Below are positions 42,908 through 51,200 of a stretch of 64,000 nucleotides of DNA, one piece after another. Under the pieces are notes generated by a model, which did not search any database, had not been told where the DNA came from, and saw nothing but the letters and a program-made list of their open reading frames with translations. Origin of the DNA: Bacillota bacterium (lineage in GTDB: Bacteria > Bacillota > Clostridia > Acetivibrionales > DTU013); NCBI GenBank assembly GCA_023409735.1, contig JAEYRB010000063.1, forward strand, positions 146,847-210,846. The letters are read 5' to 3'. Numbering within the stretch: the stretch's first letter is position 1; each line of letters opens with the position of its first letter. The position numbers and the translations under genes were made by a program.

Positions 42908-43333
42908 ATGGCAAAGAAAATTACAGGGTATGTTAAGCTTCAGATTCCTGCGGGGAAGGCAACTCCGGCTCCACCGGTTGGACCAGCTTTAGGACAGCAT
43001 GGTGTTAACATCATGGGATTTTGTAAGGAGTTTAATGAGAGAACAGCAAAGGATGCAGGATTAGTAATTCCTGTAGTCATTACAGTATATGCTGACAGAT
43101 CATTTTCCTTTATTACAAAGACTCCTCCGGCAGCAGTGCTTCTGAAGAAGGCATGCAAGATTGAGAGCGGTTCAGGTAAGCCTAACGTAGAAAAAGTAGC
43201 AAAGATTTCAAAGGCGGAAGTAAGAAGAATTGCTGAAATCAAAATGCCTGATTTAAATGCAGCCAGTATTGAATCTGCTATGAGTATGGTAGCAGGTACT
43301 GCAAGAAGCATGGGCATCGTAGTAGAAGACTGA
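42908..43333 (+). CDS. rplK: 50S ribosomal protein L11
   Basis: The 141-residue product opens AKKITGYVKLQIPAGKATPAPPVGPALGQHG (parts: LQIPAGKATPAPPVGPALGQ) and shows KTPPAAVLLKKA, the usual rRNA-binding C-domain and the AGTARSMGI end. It forms the GTPase-associated centre with L10/L12. ATG 42908 has GGGAGGTGG. Confidence 0.99.
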   Translation: MAKKITGYVKLQIPAGKATPAPPVGPALGQHGVNIMGFCKEFNERTAKDAGLVIPVVITVYADRSFSFITKTPPAAVLLKKACKIESGSGKPNVEKVAKISKAEVRRIAEIKMPDLNAASIESAMSMVAGTARSMGIVVED

Positions 43334-43345
43334 TAAGTACTATTA

Positions 43346-43378
43346 TGTGGTAGGGAATTTTTCCTGAAAAAACTGCCA
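43346..43378 (+). promoter_or_regulatory. Stem between rplK and rplA
   Basis: GTGGTAG pairs with CTGCCAC (one G-T pair), enclosing an A/T-rich loop. It could be a control or processing element of the L11-L1 unit; this is not proven. Confidence 0.35.
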
Positions 43379-43396
43379 CGAAGGAGAGGATAATTT

Positions 43397-44092
43397 ATGA
43401 AGAGAGGAAAAAAATATGTCGAGAGCGCAAAGCTCATTGACAAGGCCGTACTTTATGATCCGACACAGGCTATGGATCTTATAAAGAAAACTGCTAAAGC
43501 AAAGTTTGACGAAACAGTCGAAGCACATATAAAGCTTGGTGTTGATTCAAGACATGCAGACCAACAGGTTAGAGGCGCAGTTGTTTTACCTCATGGTACA
43601 GGTAAAGTAGTAAGAGTACTTGTATTTGCAAAGGGTGACAAAGTGAAGGAAGCTGAGCAGGGCGGAGCTGATTATGTAGGTGCTGAAGATCTTGTTGCAA
43701 AGATTCAAGGCGAAAACTGGTTCGATTTTGATGTTGTAGTAGCGACTCCTGATATGATGGGTGTTGTTGGAAGACTTGGTAAGGTGCTTGGTCCTAAGGG
43801 ACTCATGCCTAACCCAAAAGCCGGAACAGTTACTATGGACGTAGCAAAGGCTATAGCTGATATCAAAGCCGGTAAAATCGAGTACAGACTTGATAAGACA
43901 AACATTATTCACTGTCCTATAGGCAAGGCTTCATTTGACCAACAGAAGCTGATTGACAACTTCCATACTCTGATGGAAGCTATAATAAAGGCAAAACCTG
44001 TAGCAGCTAAGGGACAATACCTTAAGAGCGTTGTTGTAACAACAACTATGGGACCTGGAATAAGGCTTAATACTGCAAAGGTTACTGACTAA
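43397..44092 (+). CDS. rplA: 50S ribosomal protein L1
   Basis: The 231-residue product has KRGKKYVESAKLIDK, HIKLGVDSRHADQQVRGAVVLPHGTGK, GRLGKVLGPKGLMPNPKAGTV (part: LGPKGLMPNPKAGTV) and the normal length. ATG 43397 has GAAGGAGAGG. L1 binds the 23S L1 stalk and often represses its own operon. Confidence 0.99.
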   Translation: MKRGKKYVESAKLIDKAVLYDPTQAMDLIKKTAKAKFDETVEAHIKLGVDSRHADQQVRGAVVLPHGTGKVVRVLVFAKGDKVKEAEQGGADYVGAEDLVAKIQGENWFDFDVVVATPDMMGVVGRLGKVLGPKGLMPNPKAGTVTMDVAKAIADIKAGKIEYRLDKTNIIHCPIGKASFDQQKLIDNFHTLMEAIIKAKPVAAKGQYLKSVVVTTTMGPGIRLNTAKVTD

Positions 44093-44145
44093 TAGAATAA
44101 AAGGCTTTACAAGCAGTAAAAGATAGTGTAGTATTATGAAGGTGT

Positions 44146-44256
44146 CGGAATTCTTGTTAAATATAAGCTTCCGATATAATAATTGAATATATCTCATACC
44201 ACAGACAGCGGGTGCGAAAGCATAACGGCATTAGCCGGCCAGCCGAGGTAGATGTT
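44146..44256 (+). promoter_or_regulatory. Ribosomal protein L10 leader
   Basis: Upstream of rplJ the sequence ACCACAGACAGCGGGTGCG (44198-44216) with GCCGGCCAGCCGAGGTAG (44234-44251) matches the conserved L10-leader element bound by the L10(L12)4 complex, which gives autogenous control. A stem TCGGAA...TTCCGA (44146-44174) precedes it. An intrinsic terminator follows, fitting attenuation. Confidence 0.8.
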
Positions 44257-44277
44257 ACTTTTGAATTAAGGTGATTG

Positions 44278-44322
44278 ACCCTTGTATGTCTGTTGTATAC
44301 TGATATACAAGGGTTTTATTTT
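44278..44322 (+). terminator. Terminator of the L10 leader
   Basis: ACCCTTGTAT (44278-44287) pairs with ATACAAGGGT (44305-44314), then TTTATTTT. It is 30 bases before rplJ, consistent with regulated premature termination. Confidence 0.85.
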
Positions 44323-44351
44323 GTATAACAAGTGCTAAGGAGGTGTGAAAT

Positions 44352-44885
44352 TTGCCTAAGGAAGTAGTATTGAATCAAAAGCGTGAAATCGTTTCCGGCC
44401 TCAGTGAAAAGATGAAAGCTTCAAAAGCAATGGTTTTTGCTGATTACAGAGGATTGACGGTTGAACAGGATACAGAGCTTCGTGCAGCTCTTAGAAAAGC
44501 CGGTGTTGAATACAAGGTAGTAAAGAATACTCTGACTCGTTTTGCTGCCAATGAAAACGGACTTGAAGGGATCGACAGCTTCTTAAACGGACCTACAGCT
44601 ATGGCTTCAAGTGATTCAGATCCTGTTGCACCCGCTAAGGTTTTAAGCGAATTTGCAAAGAAGTTTGATAAGCTGAATCTTAAGGTTGGTGTAGTAGAGG
44701 GTAAGGTTATTGACGTTAATGGAATTAAAGCACTCGCAGAGCTTCCGTCTAGGGAGGTACTCATTGCAAAGGTACTCGGCGGCTTCAATGCTCCGATATC
44801 CGGTTTGGTGAATGTACTCAACGGAAATATCAGAGGCTTGGTTGTAGCTTTAAATGCTATAGCAGAACAGAAAGCAAACGCTTAA
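44352..44885 (+). CDS. rplJ: 50S ribosomal protein L10
   Basis: The 177-residue product has the SEKMKASKAMVFADYRGLTV start and RAALRKAGVEYKVVKNTL, plus the C-terminal helix that carries L12 dimers. The TTG start at 44352 has AAGGAGGTGTG eight bases upstream. It is the first gene of the rplJ-rplL unit behind the L10 leader. Confidence 0.98.
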   Translation: MPKEVVLNQKREIVSGLSEKMKASKAMVFADYRGLTVEQDTELRAALRKAGVEYKVVKNTLTRFAANENGLEGIDSFLNGPTAMASSDSDPVAPAKVLSEFAKKFDKLNLKVGVVEGKVIDVNGIKALAELPSREVLIAKVLGGFNAPISGLVNVLNGNIRGLVVALNAIAEQKANA

Positions 44886-44929
44886 TTTTAGTAAATTATT
44901 AAATTAAAAATTATTGGAGGTATATTAAA

Positions 44930-45316
44930 ATGGCTAGTGATAAAGTTTTAAATCTTATTGAAGAAGTAAAGGCATTGACAGTATTGGAACTCTCTGAGCT
45001 TGTAAAGGCTCTTGAAGAAGAATTCGGCGTATCAGCAGCAGCTCCTGTAGCAGTTGCAGCAGCACCGGCAGCAGGCGGAGCAGCAGCTCCTGCAGCTGAA
45101 GAAAAGACTGAATTCAACGTAATCCTCAAGGACGTTGGAGCTGAGAAAATTAAGGTTATCAAGGTTGTTAGAGAAATTACCGGCCTTGGACTTAAGGAAG
45201 CTAAGGATCTCGTTGACGGCGCACCAAAGACTGTTAAAGAGAACGTTTCTAAGGATGAAGCTGCTCAGATGGAAGCTAAGTTCAAAGAAGTTGGCGCTAC
45301 TGTAGAAATCAAGTAA
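44930..45316 (+). CDS. rplL: 50S ribosomal protein L7/L12
   Basis: The 128-residue product has an N-domain (KVLNLIEEVKALTVLELSEL), an Ala/Pro hinge (APVAVAAAPAAGGAAAPAAE) and a C-domain (FNVILKDVGAEKIKVIKVVR, GLGLKEAKDLVDGAPK). It recruits translational GTPases. ATG 44930 has TTGGAGG. It ends the operon here, whereas rpoB normally follows closely; in this window an inserted segment lies between. Confidence 0.99.
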   Translation: MASDKVLNLIEEVKALTVLELSELVKALEEEFGVSAAAPVAVAAAPAAGGAAAPAAEEKTEFNVILKDVGAEKIKVIKVVREITGLGLKEAKDLVDGAPKTVKENVSKDEAAQMEAKFKEVGATVEIK

Positions 45317-45329
45317 TTGATCGTAAGGA

Positions 45330-45361
45330 TAAAAAGCTCCCTTTTAGGGAGCTTTTTTTTA
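45330..45361 (+). terminator. rplJL intrinsic terminator
   Basis: AAAAAGCTCCC pairs with GGGAGCTTTTT around TTTTA, followed by more T. It is strong. Confidence 0.93.
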
Positions 45362-45386
45362 TCATTACATGCGGATAAGCATTCGT

Positions 45387-45577
45387 CAAATATTACATTC
45401 AGGTAATTAACATAGGTTTTTTCAAACTATAATCAAGCCTTAATAAGAGAGTACAGCTTCATGTCCAAAACCTTACCGCTTTTTACTGCATTGCTTCTAA
45501 GTGTTCCTTCATATTCAAAACCACATTTTTCAAGTATACGGCAGGATGCATTATTATAGGAAAATGGCTCTGCAAAA
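45387..45577. repeat. Left copy of the approximately 190-bp repeat flanking the island
   Basis: From CAAATATTACATTCAGGTAA through to GGCTCTGCAAAA this stretch matches 55273-55465 in the same orientation, with only a few substitutions (AGGTAATTAAC vs AAGTAATTAGC, GAGAGTAC vs GAGAATAC, ACCGCTTTT vs ACCGTTTTT) and single-base indels at its left edge. Confidence 0.9.
45434..45577 (-). pseudogene. Truncated 3' end of a RimJ-type acetyltransferase gene
   Basis: On the minus strand, 47 codons plus TAA encode FAEPFSYNNASCRILEKCGF and the rest of the C-terminus of the intact gene at 55321-55827. The last 47 residues differ by one (KSGK for KNGK). Upstream of this point the homology stops abruptly at 45577, so the gene lacks its N-terminal two thirds, start codon and ribosome site. 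Confidence 0.9.
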
Positions 45578-45874
45578 CATAAAATAATATATATGTGGTG
45601 TCAAAAACCATTTTCAAGCACTATCATTTTTTGATTATATTCTTATCAAATACTCGCGGCAAAAAGAACACGCCTACCCGAATCAGATAAGCGTGTTCTT
45701 TTTCATGCTAAGCTTTCTGAATATAAAAACGACATACCAAAAAATACCGAAAAATGTTATAATATTTATACTATATTTGAGAAAGTACGCTTGATGATAT
45801 AGAGTAGCAAGAAGAAGGCAAAAGCGGACGATCCCCATGTCTTAGGTGATGCATTTATCCCTCGGAGGTGTAAC
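45578..45874. other. Left boundary region of the island
   Basis: These 297 bases hold no gene. The 10-mer AAATACTCGC at 45648-45657 is repeated exactly at 55264-55273, next to the right-hand repeat copy. The base composition turns more G/C-rich close to 45790. Confidence 0.55.
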
Positions 45875-47167
45875 GTGAAAGAAAGGTTATTGCAATTTAT
45901 CGATCGATTCTTAAGCAAGCAGCTGGATTTTCGGGTACGGCTATTTAATGTGCTGGCCATGGGTGGAACTGTCATCAGCTTAGCCATTGCGCTGGTTGGC
46001 ATTATGTCAAATGTGGGGCTGGTGAATATTGCGGTAAATTGCGTTTCAGCCGCACTCTCTTATGCCCTGCTCTGCTATTCCCAGCGTACCGGTCGATACC
46101 AGTTGTGTTATTCTATAACCATCATCGTTATTTTTCTAGGGTTATTCCCGATAATGTTCTTCACGGCGGGCGGTTACCACAGCGGTATGCCCAGCTTTTT
46201 TGTATTTGCGGTGGCTTTTACCATTCTGATGCTGGAGGGGAGAAATGCCATTGTAATGTCTGTTGTGGAAATTCTCTTGTACCTTGTCATTTGTCTGATC
46301 GCCTTTCGCTATCCTGAGCTGGTCAAGACATGGAATACAGAGCAGGACATGCTCACCGATGTGATAGTAGGATTTGTATCTGTCAGCGCTGTACTTGGTA
46401 CAATGCTCTATCTCCACTTTAAGCTCTATAACGAGCAGCAAAAAAAGCTTGACGAGCAGAATCACATTCTTGAGAGAATCAGCCGCTCCAAAACGGAGTT
46501 TTTATCCAACACTTCCCACGAAATGCGCACGCCGCTGACTGTCATCTCGGTGAATGTGCAGACAGTGACAGAAATTCTGGAGGATATGGGCGAGATGGTG
46601 AGAGATTCGGAAGCGGCATTGCTGCTCCAGAACGCACAGCAGGAGATCATGCGGCTGTCACGCATGGTGGGCGGAATGCTAACGCTGGCTTCCATGAGCG
46701 AGATTACCGACAAGCGGGCGGTAGATTTCACTACACTACTGCGTGGCAGTGCGGAGATGTTTTCCCTGTATTTGAAAAAAAGAGGAAACCGTCTGAATAT
46801 GGAAATCGCAGAAGGACTCCATGTATTTGGTAACGCGGATCTACTCGCACAGGTGATGGCCAATCTTCTTCAAAATGCCTCTGCCTACACACGGCAGGGC
46901 GAGATTACCCTACGAGCCAATAAAACGGGGCATGAGGTACTAGTTATGGTCAGAGATACCGGTGATGGTATTTCAGCCGATCTGCTGCCCCATGTGTTTG
47001 AACGGGGCGTTTCCACCGGCGGTGCGGGCTTTGGCTTGTACCTGTGCAAAACCGTTGTGGAATCCCATGGCGGCCGAATTTGGATTGAGAGCGAGCAGGG
47101 GAGGGGCACAATGGTGAGTCTTGCTCTTCCAACCTATGAAGGTCAGTTTGGGGGTAAAGGAGCATGA
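45875..47167 (+). CDS. Membrane sensor histidine kinase
   Basis: The 430-residue product has five or six N-terminal hydrophobic helices (about 24-181) without a large external domain. A coiled linker (NEQQKKLDEQNHILERISRSK), the H-box FLSNTSHEMRTPLTV (phosphorylated His215), the N-box NLLQNASAYT and G-boxes DTGDGIS and GGAGFGLYLCKTVVESHGGR follow. It should autophosphorylate and transfer to the next gene's product. The GTG start at 45875 has GGAGGTG. It overlaps the regulator gene by four bases (ATGA). The sequence is noticeably richer in G/C than the ribosomal genes on either side. Confidence 0.92.
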   Translation: MKERLLQFIDRFLSKQLDFRVRLFNVLAMGGTVISLAIALVGIMSNVGLVNIAVNCVSAALSYALLCYSQRTGRYQLCYSITIIVIFLGLFPIMFFTAGGYHSGMPSFFVFAVAFTILMLEGRNAIVMSVVEILLYLVICLIAFRYPELVKTWNTEQDMLTDVIVGFVSVSAVLGTMLYLHFKLYNEQQKKLDEQNHILERISRSKTEFLSNTSHEMRTPLTVISVNVQTVTEILEDMGEMVRDSEAALLLQNAQQEIMRLSRMVGGMLTLASMSEITDKRAVDFTTLLRGSAEMFSLYLKKRGNRLNMEIAEGLHVFGNADLLAQVMANLLQNASAYTRQGEITLRANKTGHEVLVMVRDTGDGISADLLPHVFERGVSTGGAGFGLYLCKTVVESHGGRIWIESEQGRGTMVSLALPTYEGQFGGKGA

Positions 47168-47826
47168 AGCGGATTTTACTGGTGGAGGATAATGAGCAGA
47201 TTATGCAGGGTAATGAGCGTATGCTCACACGGCGAGGTTATGGGGTTATCTCCGCCCTGACCCTTGCCCAGGCCCGAAGAGCCGTTCAAGCAAAGATGCC
47301 CGACCTGGTAGTGCTGGATATTATGCTGCCCGATGGAAGCGGACTGGATTTTATGGCAAAGCTGCGGCGGCATTCACAAGTGCCGGTTTTGCTGCTCACC
47401 GGGCTGACCACACCCGAAGATATTGTATATGGACTTTCCCAAGGGGGAGACGACTATCTTGCCAAGCCTTATGACTTCGAGGTGCTTCTGGCACGGGTAG
47501 AAGCACTTTTGCGTCGCGCGGAGAATGTCCCGGAAAAGCTGGTTCGCGGAAGACTGTCCCTTGATGTGGCGGCAGATGTGGCGACCTTTGATGGGAACGA
47601 TTTGCTTCTCACTCAAAAGGAGTTTGTCCTGTTATTAATTTTTGTGCAGAACGAGGGGCGCTTTGTCAGTACGGAATATTTGTATGAAAAGGTCTGGAAG
47701 GCTCCCATGTCCAGTGACAATCAAGCGCTGAAAAAGACCATTCACCGCCTACGTGAGAAAATCGCAGACAGCGGATGGCGAATTGAGTGGTCAAGGGGCG
47801 AGGGGTATAGCTTCGAGAATCAATAA
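47164..47826 (+). CDS. OmpR/PhoB-family response regulator
   Basis: The 220-residue product has a receiver domain (acid pocket VEDNE, phospho-acceptor Asp52 in LVVLDIMLPDGSG, switch Thr in LLTGL, Lys in YLAKPYD). A winged-helix DNA-binding domain follows from about 125 (LLLTQKEFVLLLIFVQNEGR, ALKKTIHRLREKI, RGEGYSF). It overlaps the kinase gene, so the pair is made together. The adjacent surface-protein gene is the natural candidate target, by position only. Confidence 0.94.
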   Translation: MKRILLVEDNEQIMQGNERMLTRRGYGVISALTLAQARRAVQAKMPDLVVLDIMLPDGSGLDFMAKLRRHSQVPVLLLTGLTTPEDIVYGLSQGGDDYLAKPYDFEVLLARVEALLRRAENVPEKLVRGRLSLDVAADVATFDGNDLLLTQKEFVLLLIFVQNEGRFVSTEYLYEKVWKAPMSSDNQALKKTIHRLREKIADSGWRIEWSRGEGYSFENQ

Positions 47827-47844
47827 CATATATTGGTAGGTATA

Positions 47845-47881
47845 GGTGAGAGTGACAATTATGGAACTCTCGCCGTTTTTT
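47845..47881 (+). terminator. Terminator of the two-component operon
   Basis: GGTGAGAG pairs with CTCTCGCC (one G-C/G-T variation), followed by GTTTTTT. Confidence 0.75.
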
Positions 47882-47960
47882 ATTTTCTCCTCCGATAAAA
47901 TAGATATAGGAACAAGCAAATGAGCTTACAGACTGTTTCTATAAGGAGGTGGTTTTGGTC

Positions 47961-48239
47961 ATGTGGTCTGAACGAATGGAAAGTGGGCATTCGAAAATCA
48001 TCAGTGTCGGTGCGCTGGATGGAGACTCCTTTGGTATTACACTGGAAAGTGGGCATACCATCCTGCTGGAGCTTGGAAGTAGAATTCAAGAACCGGTCTT
48101 TGCTGCACTGATTGAAAGCGGTGAATTCAGCAAGCCCCGCACTGACGGCAAACGTATCTACTGGCCCGGCGGGGTATCCATCACGCTGGAGGAGATTTTA
48201 GGGATGCTACTATCCTCCGGTGAAGTGGTACGAAACTAA
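47961..48239 (+). CDS. DUF2442-like small protein
   Basis: The 92-residue product reads ISVGALDGDSFGITLESGHT and GKRIYWPGGVSITLEEIL. This matches the layout of DUF2442 proteins (V...L..y.L.v.F.nG, then I.WPnG.dls). Function is unknown; such proteins are often found with toxin-antitoxin-like DUF4160 partners, but none is seen here. ATG 47961 is chosen since AAGGAGGTGG lies eight bases upstream; the GTG 12 bases earlier sits on that site. It is 24 bases before the giant surface-protein gene, probably the same transcript. Confidence 0.7.
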   Translation: MWSERMESGHSKIISVGALDGDSFGITLESGHTILLELGSRIQEPVFAALIESGEFSKPRTDGKRIYWPGGVSITLEEILGMLLSSGEVVRN

Positions 48240-48263
48240 AATTAACATGGGGAGAGATAAGAG

Positions 48264-51200
48264 ATGAAACGAATAAAACAAACAAAACGAATCGGCAGTA
48301 TATTTCTGGCCTTATGCATGGTGCTTACCATGCTGCCGGTGGCGGTGTTTGCCGAAACCGGCGCTGTTTCAACGCTGGGCAGCGGTGTTGACATCACCAA
48401 TAAATTCACTGATGCCAATTTCCTTGCGGCGGTACGCGATAAAATTGGCAAGGGTAAAACCGACGAGATTTACGATACGGATGTTGCTTTGGTAGGATAC
48501 TTGAATGTATCAGAAAAGAACATAGCAAGCCTTGCAGGAATTGAGTACTTTACTGCACTGACCGATCTTAACTGCTCCAGAAATCAGCTGACAGAGCTGG
48601 ATGTGGGCAATAACACCGCACTGACTAATCTGGACTGCTCCAGAAATCAGCTGACAGAGCTGGATGTGAGCAGCAACACAGCACTGACCGAGCTTAACTG
48701 CTACAACAATCGGCTGAAGACGCTGGATGTGAGCAATAACATCGTGCTGAAGGAATTAAACTGCTCCTTCAATGAGATGGAGACGCTGAATGTAAGCGGC
48801 AACAAAGCATTGACAAAACTTTACTGCTACATGAATCAACTGGAGACACTGAATGTGAGCAACAACACAGCGCTGACCGTTCTAGACTGCAGCTACAATC
48901 AGCTGACGACGCTGAATGTGAGCAACACAGTGCTGAGCGATCTTAACTGCTACAACAATCAGCTGACAGAGCTGGATGTGAGCAGCAACACAGCACTGAC
49001 CGATCTAGACTGCAGCTTAAATCAGCTGACGACGCTGATTGTGAACAGCAACACAACGCTGACCAGTCTTAACTGCTACAACAATCAGCTTGCGAAGCTG
49101 GATATGAGCAGCAACACAGCACTGACCTATCTAGACTGCAGCTACAATCAGCTGACGTCGCTGAATGTGAGCAGTAACACAGCACTTACAAAACTATACT
49201 GCTTCAGCAATCAGCTTACGACTCTGGATGTGAGCAGTAACACGGCGCTGACCAGTCTGGACTGCTACAGCAATTTATTGACGACGCTGGATTTGAGCGG
49301 TAGCAAAGCACTGACCAGTCTGGGCTGCTTTGACAATCATCTGACGGAGCTGGATGTGAGCAGTAACACAGCACTGACCAGTCTTAACTGCTACAATAAC
49401 TATATGTCGGACGAATCCGCAATCAAGGGACTTAACGAAAGCCTTACAACGAATTTCACCTTCCAACCGCAGAATTCCGGCACGCCACCGACGAACACCT
49501 ACACCGCTACGATTAACATTTATAGAAATGATGCTGCATTTTCAGATGACACGGAGTACATCCTCAAGTGCTCCGGCAGCGAAACAACCACTATCACCAT
49601 GACGGGGAAAGGAACTTCGACAAGGACGGCGAGCGTTCCAAACGGAACATGGAAGGTGTATGACTCAAGCGTATACACAGGTGTTGATATTGTCATCAGC
49701 GGTGCTGCAAGCAGTGCTCGGCTTGATATGTATACTATCAGTTATTCTGCCGATACCCAAGGTACGGCCACGGACGGCTCGCTTGGCGTGGTCGTCATTG
49801 ACGCAGACGGGAACGACTATTCATTTTCTCCTCCCGAGCTGCTTCCAGATTTCTTTTACAAAGACAGTGCTGTGACCATCAACGCCAGCGCGAAGAGCGC
49901 CAAAAGCTTTACCTGCGAATGGAGCGGTACGCATAACGGAACTCCTATCAACGGTACGAGTAATACATATAAAATTGATTCCGTAAAAGGCGAGGTGGAC
50001 ATCACTTGCACCATAACAGGGATCGGAGCAAACAGTATAGTCACCGATAAATTCACTGATGCCAAGTTCCTTGCAGCGGTACGCGATGAAATCGGCAAGG
50101 GTAAAACCGACGAGATTTACGATACGGATGTTGCTTCGATAGAAATCTTGGATGTATCAAGCAAGAACATCGAAAGTCTTGCAGGAATTGAGTACTTTAC
50201 TGCACTGACAGATCTGAACTGCTCCTCTAATAAGCTGGAGACGCTGGATGTGAGCAATAACACCGCACTGAAGGAATTATACTGCTACATGAATCAACTG
50301 GAGACGCTGGATGTGATCAGTAACACAGCGCTGACCGATCTAGACTGCAGCAACAATCAGCTGAAGACGCTGGATGTGAGCAGCAACACAGCGCTGACCG
50401 ATCTAGACTGCAGCAACAATCAGCTGACGACGCTGAATGTGAGCAACACAGCGCTGACCAGTCTTAAATGCAGCAACAATCAGCTGACAGAGCTGGATGT
50501 GAGCAATAACACCGCACTGACCGATCTTGACTGCTCCAGCAATCAGCTGAAAGAGCTGGAGGTGAGCAAAAACACTGCACTGACCAATCTTAACTGCTCC
50601 GGCAATCAGCTGACAGAGTTGATTGTGAGTGAAAATACTGCACTGACCGATCTTGACTGCTCCTCTAATAAGCTGGAGACGCTGGATGTGAGCAATAACA
50701 CCGCACTGAAGGAATTATACTGCTCCAGCAATGCACTGACGACGCTGAATGTGAGCAGTAACACCGCACTGAAGGAATTATACTGCTCCAGCAATGCACT
50801 GACGACGCTGGTTGTGAGTAGTAACAAGAGTAGTAACACAGCACTGACCTATCTTGACTGCTACTTCAATCAGCTGAAAGAGCTGGATGTGAGTAGTAAC
50901 ACCGCACTGACCAGTTTGGACTGCTCCTCCAATAAGCTGAAAGAGCTGGATGTGAGTAGTAACACCGCACTGGCCTATTTGATATGCTCATCCAATTTAC
51001 TGACGACGCTGGATGTGAGCAGTAACACAGCACTGACCAGTCTGATCTGCAGCTATAACTATATGCCGGACGAAACCGCAATCGAGGGACTTAACGAAAG
51101 CCTTACAACGAATTTCACCTTCCAACCGCAGAATGAGTCACTCATTGTGATTACAGGATTTAAATCGATTCCAGATATGAATGTCGGAAAAGCCGGACGT

